Assembly: GCA_905221605.1 (NCBI GenBank)
Contig: CAJNDS010002577.1
Coordinates: 100,001 to 135,000, forward strand
Length of the DNA: 35,000 bases
Direction: 5' to 3'
Source: Symbiodinium natans
Taxonomy: Eukaryota; Sar; Dinophyceae; Suessiales; Symbiodiniaceae
Shown: piece by piece, positions 28,945 to 35,000 of the stretch
How the letters are laid out: each line of letters begins with the position of its first letter
Numbering within the stretch: position 1 is the stretch's first letter
The notes under the pieces: generated by a model
What the model was told of the DNA's origin: nothing
Seen by the model: only the letters and a program-made list of their open reading frames with translations
Database searches by the model: none
Position numbers and translations under genes: made by a program

Positions 28945-31900
28945 GAGGTACGGGGAGGGCCAACCTTGGTGATCAGGCCAGAACAGTGCTCTGAAACAGG
29001 AACGGAATTGCTCAAGGGAAATCGGGACAGAAGCTGATGGGATTTGACGGAAGCGCTCCGCCACGCCCGGCAATCTCGAAAGATTCTTCCCACTTCCCCC
29101 GCCTTCCTCGAAAGCTACCCCCCAACAGACAAACAGCTCGGCCACTAGAAAATCTCCGTTTTTGCCGGTCAGGGATGCTCATAACAAACAGGGGCAAGGC
29201 TGGCGTGCCTCTTCTGCTGGTCTAATGAGGTGGGCCAGGGCCGACGGCATGGGGAGCAGAAAAAGCGAGATGACGCGGACGCACCAAACTCTAGAGCTTT
29301 CCACCTTCATTGTCGAATGTTGCTTCGCAGACCGAAGCGAACTCGAACATGGGATGCTTGAGCTCCAAAAACACGCAGAGTACAGAAGAAACAAGAGAGC
29401 TGCAACATTTGGGGAAGAATCAAACCACTGACCATTATCACTCGCTGCTCCAGATTTCCCATATTGCCAGAGTGCTGCTCCCAACCTTTACTGCCTTTAC
29501 CCACTTTCTACGAGCATCTTGCAACTTACAGCCCTCATACCCTCATCAGCCCTCTCCGCTCCTGGAGCTCAGCAGCGAGTGCTTCTGTTTCCTCCAGCTC
29601 CAGGGTTTGACACATTGACTACGCCCGGGATTGGGAGCCTAGCTGTTTTGGACTATTCTGCGTTTAGGGCTGAGGTCTTCGTTTTGATGTGTTCTGGGAT
29701 AACGTACGCTCACGAAGTCCACAAACTGCAACATCCGGAAGTCTCACGTCACAAGGTGCGCAATCTAACCTTGCGCCTTAGAGGTCTTGGTCCGGTTCAA
29801 CCAAGTCCCTGTACATCCCCCTGTGGAGGCTTCGGCCTCCTTTGTCGCGGGACCCTGCCATTGCGAGTCGTGCATGCCTTGGTCCGAGGGCCGCTACATG
29901 CAGGCTTCTCTTGGGGCTTGATTCAGCTTGGTCAGAAAAGGGCCTTGGCTTCAGACACCCGCTCGGGCTCAGCCATCAAGTCCAAAATTGACAGTCAACC
30001 ATGAACATGACCAAGGTACTGGGCTGCGTCTTCGGCACGTAGCCAAAGAAGGCCTACAGAAGCATAAGGATTGACAGAAGTCGAGTCGTGTAAAGAATTC
30101 CCCCTAACTTCCATAGAGCAGCAACTTCCCACGCTCGGACGATGGTGCATGTAGTGCAAGCAGTAGCATGCCTCATGAGACAATCATGACGACTGTAGCC
30201 TATGCAGCTTTCGAGCCAGAAAAAGAAACGAGCGCAAGCCCAACGAGCCCCCCCCCCATATGCCCAAACCCCAACCAGACAATGCAGCCCCTAAGACCCC
30301 TGGGGCCAGAAAGCCCTCTCAAGCCCAGCCTCCTCGTAGGGTATGCATGTTTCAATGACCTGGTCTTCATCGTCAAGTTCGACCTTCGCTGGGCAGCTTC
30401 TTGGTGCAACGGTTGCAGGACGTTAAAGTTCGTGTGCCGACTTGGAATTTAGAGCTGTACGCATTTCAGGCTTCAGGTCCAGGGAGTTACCGTAGCTTTA
30501 AACCCAAACCCCGAACACAATGAACACTTCTGAGTTTAGTACTACAGCTCCGAACGCTGAATCCTAAACCATGCAAAGCCTAGGGCCAAACCTCAAAGTC
30601 TGGAACCCGGACCGAGCGGCCACTCCTGGCCGTGGAGTGGGCTTCGGGCGCAGCTTCTGAGCTGTTTGCACAGGCTGTCTAGGCCGAGGTGATGGGTTTA
30701 GTCTGAAGGTTTTTCCCAACAAGCCCCCTCTTCATGAAGTCAGCAATGAGGCCATAAAGCAGTCCTGAACAACCTAGCCCAAACAACAGCTAGAGAATAA
30801 GCCCTGAACCTTGTGAAAACCGTTGGCTTCTAGCAGCTCACGCCGGCTGTGGGCACCCTCACGGTCGCTCGCACAACAGGTCCATGATACCACAGGGATT
30901 CTGTCAGCTGGGGCTTTGAGCGGTTTTGAGCGGCTACTATCCGGACCTCCAAACTGTGGGGACCCGCACAAACGGTTCAACTGTGTCCTTCCTGCACCCC
31001 GCAGCTGCCACCTCTCTCAAATCTGAAAACTTAAGCTAAAAGCAAATGTGGATCAAAAGACCGCACACCATCCGAGCAGCAGTGCTGCTAAGGCGGTTTG
31101 GCCGAGGCCGCGCTTTTGGGGCCTCCAATGGCTCTATGCAAAAGCCGTTTTGGCATGGGGCACGGTTTGAAGCTGCCGAGGTGACGGCTTAGAGCTCAGG
31201 CACAGAAACCGATTCTTGCCAGTTTCATTGCCCAGGGTCTACATGCCTAGTATATCGAGTACAGCCTGGGTTTCATGAAAGGAGCGCTTGCGCATACATC
31301 GCATAACGAGAGTTGGCAGAGACCACCTGGCAACCTTCCCATGTCATGTCCTGGAGTGTCCCAATGCCTGAGGCCGTCGTTGTTGTGTCGGTGGTGAGAA
31401 GACCTGCTTGGTTCAGGGTTCAGGTTAAGTTTTTGCTCCGTGGACTTCAGCTTCGGTCAACACGGATGCTATTTAGACTGCAAGTTTGACATGGACTGAA
31501 CGTCGGACGTTCATGACGTTCAAGTCTACCTGTAGACCAGCTGAAAGAAAACCAAAATGGCAAGCGCTCCACCAACTTGTGGGTGTCGCTTTTCAGGCAT
31601 GCCCACCGTCATACAAGGTTTTGGGCATTCTTGGATCCGAAGTTTTGCTGCCTGTGACATTTGCTCCTGTAAGAACGCGCAGAAGATGTGAAAGCTCAGG
31701 ATGCCGTTGTCTCCGTCGCCGCAACACCAGCGATCTCTGAAACCCAACCCCGCAATTCCGGGTTTGGGGAGTTCCTGGTGCGGTGCGCTGCCTCGATAAT
31801 CTCCTCACTGCCATCTCGCGCATCTGCGTGCCTGTTGCTTCCGTGTCCAGGGGTGACTGGGCTGGGAGGCTTCTGCGTGGCACAGTTATAGTCAACTCTA

Positions 31901-32487
31901 AGTTAGTTTGGGCATTTTGTTTGCTGCTTCCGCTGCAGGTGTCGAGGGGTTTGCTTCTAGGCCGCCTGAACTCTGCATGAGCACTCGTGACGGATTATTT
32001 GGGGAGGGCATAGGGCAAGCTGACCCCCCAAAGCTTCTGGGATTTCGGCAGGCGAGTGTTCTGGGCTCAAGGTTTCCCAGACTCGCGAACCGGCCCAAAT
32101 TTGAACCACCATCGCGACAAACGCTAATGCAGGCTAACGCTTAAACCGGGAGCGCCAAAAGCATACTAGCGTGCATTGTCTGCATTGTCTACCCTGTTGC
32201 AGTTATTGCATCCCCTGTCACTTCTGTCTCTTCTGTCCTGGCACGGCGCTTCTTTGGCGGCTGGGAGCCCGGATGCCGCACGCGCCTTTGGCTTCAGAGC
32301 TATAGGATGCTAGCATATGCCCAAGATATTCTGAAAGAGGCAGCTACTCAACTGTTGAACAGACGTAACGGGCTGGTGTTCGGGGCATGGGATTTGCAAC
32401 CTGCAGCTTCTAGTCTTCATAATCTAGACTTGCGGCGCGAGGAGGAACGAGACACCGATTATCCCGAAAGCAATCAGTGCGAAGATA
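28945..32487. other. Stretch without a convincing gene
   Basis: The longest frame is 161 codons, plus, at 29519-30004, mostly hydrophobic and Pro/Gly-rich without a motif. No splice-linked pair was found. Telomere-like words occur at about 30498-30516 and 31417-31432. A C run at about 30251-30259 is the only low-complexity patch. Confidence 0.3.
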
Positions 32488-33300
32488 TCAACTGACACGT
32501 ATAGTTGGTTGTGTTGTCAGTGCGGTGATCGTGGCGTGGTGTAGTAGGCTAGAAGCAGATGTGGTGTCGACGGCAGAGAGAGCGCGAAACGCAAGAAGAT
32601 GGAATTTAACAGTCAGCGTAGAGAAGCGGTGTAGCTGAGGCGATGGTAGCGCGGTGATGGTAATGGGGTGATGGTAATGTGGTGATGGTAATGTGGCGAT
32701 GTCGGTGACCATGGTATTTGCGATGGTTTTGGAACCAGCGAATTCGGGGACCATGGTATTTGCGATGGTTTTGGAACCAGCGAATTCGGGGACCATGGTA
32801 TTTGCGATGGTTTTGGAAGCAGCGAATTCGGGGACCATGGTATTTGCGAAGGTCTTGGAGACCATGATATTTGCGAAGGTTTTAGAAGCAGCGAATTCGG
32901 GGACCATGGTATTCGCGATGGTTTTGGAAGCAGCGAATTCAGGGACCATGGTATTTGCGAAGGTTTTGCAAACAGCGAACTCGGGGACCATAGTATTCGC
33001 GATGGTTTTGTAAGCAGCGAATTCGGGGACCATGGTATTTGCGAAGGTTTTGGAAGCAGCGAATTCGGGGACCATGGTATGTGCGAAGGTTTTGGGGACC
33101 ATGGTATTTGCGATGGTTTTGGAAGCAGCGAATTCGGGTTTTCGACTTTTCGACGCCCCGGAATTCGAGCCCCACGATATTTGCGACGGTTTCGACACCC
33201 CGGACTTCGAGTCCCACGATATTTGCGATGGTTTCGACATCCCGGAATTCGAGTCCCACGACATTGCGATGGTTTCGACATCCCGGAATTCGAGCCCCAT
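32488..33300 (-). CDS. Repeat-encoded open frame with 14-residue units
   Basis: A 270-codon minus frame crosses two families of 42-base repeats. The first part gives units of the Ser-Gln-Ile-Ser-Trp-x-Ser-x-Ser-Gly type. The main part gives about eleven units of the Thr-Ile/Phe-Ala-Asn-Thr-Met-Val-Pro-Glu-Phe-Ala type. The last 70 or so residues fall in GATGGTA-type repeats and unique sequence. Period 42 and the two 27-base short units are all multiples of three, so the frame survives. A one-base deletion near 33262 breaks it upstream, where a second frame carries the same repeat. It begins near that break at a non-ATG codon. Plus frames are also partly open but are cut by a TAA in one unit (about 33010). 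No family is recognised, and coding is unproven. Confidence 0.25.
   Translation of the reverse strand: MGLEFRDVETIAMSWDSNSGMSKPSQISWDSKSGVSKPSQISWGSNSGASKSRKPEFAASKTIANTMVPKTFAHTMVPEFAASKTFANTMVPEFAAYKTIANTMVPEFAVCKTFANTMVPEFAASKTIANTMVPEFAASKTFANIMVSKTFANTMVPEFAASKTIANTMVPEFAGSKTIANTMVPEFAGSKTIANTMVTDIATLPSPHYHHPITITALPSPQLHRFSTLTVKFHLLAFRALSAVDTTSASSLLHHATITALTTQPTIRVS
32638..32700. repeat. GATGGTA satellite, left flank
   Basis: Short units GCGATGGTA, GTGATGGTAATG and GTGGTGATGGTAATG in tandem. The same family returns at 34085-34235 on the other side of the 42-base and 73-base arrays, in the same orientation. The sequence just before it, GTCAGCGTAGAGAAGCGG, resembles GACAGCGTACAGAGGCG before the right copy. 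Confidence 0.75.
32707..33135. repeat. 42-base tandem repeat, type A
   Basis: Eleven units starting with GACCATGGTATTTGCGATGG, at 32707, 32749, 32791, 32833, 32860, 32902, 32944, 32986, 33028, 33070 and 33097. Spacing is exactly 42 except for two short units of 27 (32833 and 33070), both lacking the same AAGCAGCGAATTCGG segment. Each full unit contains an EcoRI-type GAATTC and an NcoI-type CCATGG. Copies differ by a few point changes. Confidence 0.97.
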
Positions 33301-33320
33301 GATATTTGCGAGGTTTTCGA
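33136..33320. repeat. 42-base tandem repeat, type B
   Basis: Four units starting CCCACGATATTTGCGATGG at 33171, 33213, 33255 and 33296, with a partial unit before them. They share the core ATATTTGCGATGGTTT and the GAATTC position with type A but have a different second half, TCGACATCCCGGAATTCGAG. The third unit has lost one base, giving a step of 41. Confidence 0.93.
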
Positions 33321-33329
33321 GGCCCGACT

Positions 33330-33450
33330 TCTCGCCACGGAAACTCCAGGCGTCCGCGGCGTACTACATTTGTACTACAGAAGTCGACTTTCCAGCGTCC
33401 CCGGCGCACTACGTCTTTACTATAAAAAAGTCGACTTTCCAGCCACGGTC
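33330..33450. repeat. Short direct repeat linking the two satellites
   Basis: GTCGACTTTCCAGC occurs at about 33381 and 33431, with related flanks (TACTACA and TACTATA, then AAGTCGAC). A weaker copy precedes them near 33326 (CCCGACTTCTCGCC). Unit length is about 50. Confidence 0.6.
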
Positions 33451-34015
33451 GGAGCGCTCCGACACGCACGATCCCCGCAGAGGGTGCGCGGGGACGCTTC
33501 AAAATACGCAAAAACGCACAGCGGAAGCGCTCCGACACACACGATCCCCGCAGAGGGTGTACGTGTACGTGTAAGATTTAAAATGCGCGAAAACGCACAG
33601 CGGGAGCGCTCTGACACGCACGATCCCCGCAGAGGGTGTACGCGTAAGATTTAAAATGCGCGAAAACGCACAACGGGAGCGCTCTGACACGCATGATCCC
33701 CGCAGAGGGTGCACGGTTCAGTTCCAAAATGCGCGAAAACGCACAGCGCTCCGACACGCACGATCCCCGCAGAGGGTGCACGGTTCAGTTCCAAAATGTG
33801 AGAAAACGCACAGCGGGAGCGCTCCGACACGCACGAACCCCGCAGAGGGTGCTTCAAAAACGCAAAAACGCACAGCGGGAGCGCTCCGACACGCACGAAC
33901 GCACAGCGGGAGCGCTCCGACACGCACGATCCCTCTGCGGTGCGCGGCGACAATTCGAAATACGCAATAGCGCACAGCGGGAGTGCTCCGACACGCACGA
34001 TCCCCGCAGAGGAGT
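33450..34015. repeat. 73-base tandem repeat with a palindromic core
   Basis: Nine units aligned on GCGCTCCGACACGCACGATC start at 33454, 33527, 33606, 33679, 33746, 33819, 33881, 33912 and 33983, with steps of 73, 79, 73, 67, 73, 62, 31 and 71. Most unit junctions carry the perfect 10-base palindrome GGAGCGCTCC. A second element, CCCCGCAGAGGG, ends the first half of each unit, and AAAACGCACAGCGGGAG closes it. Near 33947 the CCTCTGCGG orientation is inverted. Confidence 0.95.
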
Positions 34016-34084
34016 GCATCGCGCTAGCCGCGGCGAAACCCACCCCAAAGAAGAAGAGAGAATTCAATAGACAGCGTACAGAGG

Positions 34085-34235
34085 CGATCCTGTGCCGACG
34101 GTACTATGGTGATGGTATACTGTGGTGATGGTAGCGCGGTGATGGTACTGTGGTTGCGGTAGTGTGACGGTAGCGTGGCGCGGCGGTGGTCGTGTGGTGA
34201 TGGTAGCGTAGTGATTAGTGTGGCGATGGTGGGCG
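34085..34235. repeat. GATGGTA satellite, right flank
   Basis: Tandem units GGTGATGGTA, GTAGCGCGGTGATGGTA and related GTGTGGCGATGG words. It is the same family as the left flank at 32638-32700, so the two satellites between are bracketed by direct copies. Confidence 0.8.
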
Positions 34236-34319
34236 AACGTTTTTTTTCTCCGAAGAACCCTTCGCTGAAGCTTTCGGGAAAAAACTCGCACGGTCGTTCC
34301 TGCTCGCGATTACGCCCAC

Positions 34320-34545
34320 GTGACCAGTCACGATGATTCCGTCCATGTTAGCAGCGCACGCGAGTGGCCAGAGCAACCATGCCCGCACGATGTTTTGGCC
34401 ATGTTACCAGTGCGTGCGACTGGCCCGCGCGTCCATGCTAAATCCATGATTACATCCATGTTACCAGTGCGCGCGACTGGCCAGCGCATCCATGCCCGCA
34501 TGATGATTACGTCCATGTTACCAGTAAGCAGCACGTCAGCACGGC
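34320..34545. repeat. 57-base tandem repeat
   Basis: Four units aligned on CCATGTTACCAGTGCGCGCG at 34343, 34399, 34456 and 34513, with steps of 56, 57 and 57. The shared body continues ACTGGCCAGCGCATCCATGC and GATGATTACGT. Open frames on both strands over it repeat every 19 residues because 57 is a multiple of three. Confidence 0.93.
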
Positions 34546-34756
34546 CCGAAAACCTGGTCACGAAATCGTGACCGTGTTTCTTCCTGCAGCGACCGCAGGG
34601 GCTTTTTGTCCAGAAATGCGCGCCTGCCACTGTTTCCTGCACTTCCTCCTCCTGTGTTTGTTCCGGTGTCTGTTGGGGGTGTTTTTTTGCGCCGCACGCC
34701 GTAATCTAGGAATACAATGCTTGCTTGATCTTACTGAGGAGCGATTGAAAACGTGA

Positions 34757-35000
34757 TCATTTGCTGCTCGCGCAAGCAATGACTGCACTTGAAGCCATGA
34801 TTGTCGTCAACTGATCCGCCAACTGGCGCCGATGCGAACGCAGGTTTTCAAAGTAGTGCTTCAAACAGCTCTTACCTGCGCATTTGCGCATGAGCAGGTT
34901 CAAACGACTTTTGCGTTGCTGGATGCTGGGGCAGATCTGGCATCCATACATCTGGAAAGGGCCACAGCGGCGTTGTTCCGTGGCTAAAGTGGGCAATGCT
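34757..35000 (-). CDS. Unrecognised Cys-containing protein, 3' end of a gene leaving the window
   Basis: The frame is open from the window edge to TGA at 34757-34759, about 80 codons. It has a Cys-x8-Cys-x2-Cys pattern near residues 11-23, then a basic stretch with Leu-Asn-Leu-Leu-Met-Arg-Lys-Cys. At 34876/34875 there is a near-perfect donor, GCGCAG|GTAAGA. A matching acceptor (CTTCAAGTGCAG) at 34783 would remove 93 bases, a multiple of three with no stop. Spliced and unspliced forms therefore share the same end and differ by 31 residues. The retained segment is itself Cys, His and Arg rich, so it may be coding or an optional intron. No family is recognised, and the start lies outside the window. 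Confidence 0.42.
   Translation of the reverse strand, partial: ALPTLATEQRRCGPFQMYGCQICPSIQQRKSRLNLLMRKCAGKSCLKHYFENLRSHRRQLADQLTTIMASSAVIACASSK

Noticed and set aside
33079-33654. Plus-strand frame of 191 codons across the type B and 73-base repeats
   Set aside because: It runs through two unrelated satellites and its length follows from repeat composition. The 73- and 79-base steps do not keep a frame, so the protein would change register in every unit.
32693-34070. Possible CRISPR array in the 42- and 73-base repeats
   Set aside because: Units are contiguous tandem copies with no unique spacers, and the window is eukaryotic.

Overview
The window is nuclear DNA from a eukaryote, most likely a unicellular alga or a related alveolate. 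It has no bacterial operons, ribosome-binding sites, rRNA or tRNA cluster. It does have a spliceosomal U6 snRNA homologue on the minus strand near 19.5 kb, several candidate GT-AG introns that join short open frames in phase, very long simple-sequence arrays, and many scattered degenerate telomere-like motifs (CCCTAAA, CCCTGAA, TTTAGGG). TTTAGGG-type telomeres occur in plants, dinoflagellates and chromerids. Together with about 50% GC and short scattered exons, this suggests a chromerid- or dinoflagellate-like genome, but the sequence does not fix the taxon.

Layout: 1-2.97 kb holds no convincing gene. 2.98-5.22 kb is a composite of TAG-derived triplet and octamer arrays whose strand orientation flips twice. 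6.69-7.33 kb (+) is a candidate two-exon gene end. 8.15-8.63 kb carries a short inverted-repeat element and a G-rich tract. 9.56-13.61 kb (-) is a candidate split RING-H2 gene; its 10.1 kb exon, with a near-canonical RING-H2 core, is the strongest protein-family signal here. 13.90-14.69 kb (+) is a candidate three-exon gene. 15.83-16.20 kb (+) is an acidic open frame. 17.2-18.0 kb holds decayed repeats. 19.44-19.54 kb is U6. 22.43-23.40 kb (-) is a long open frame over a small tandem repeat. 26.92-27.49 kb (+) is the best intron-supported gene end. 27.88-28.94 kb (+) holds two basic open frames. 32.5-34.55 kb is a satellite complex with units of 42, 73 and 57 bp. 34.76-35.0 kb (-) is the 3' end of a gene that runs off the window.

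The genes do not form a visible pathway. Most entries are unrecognised proteins or single exons, and exon models were made by eye from splice consensus and phase. Non-coding frames in DNA of this composition often look protein-like, so confidences are deliberately low except for U6, the repeats and the RING-H2 core.
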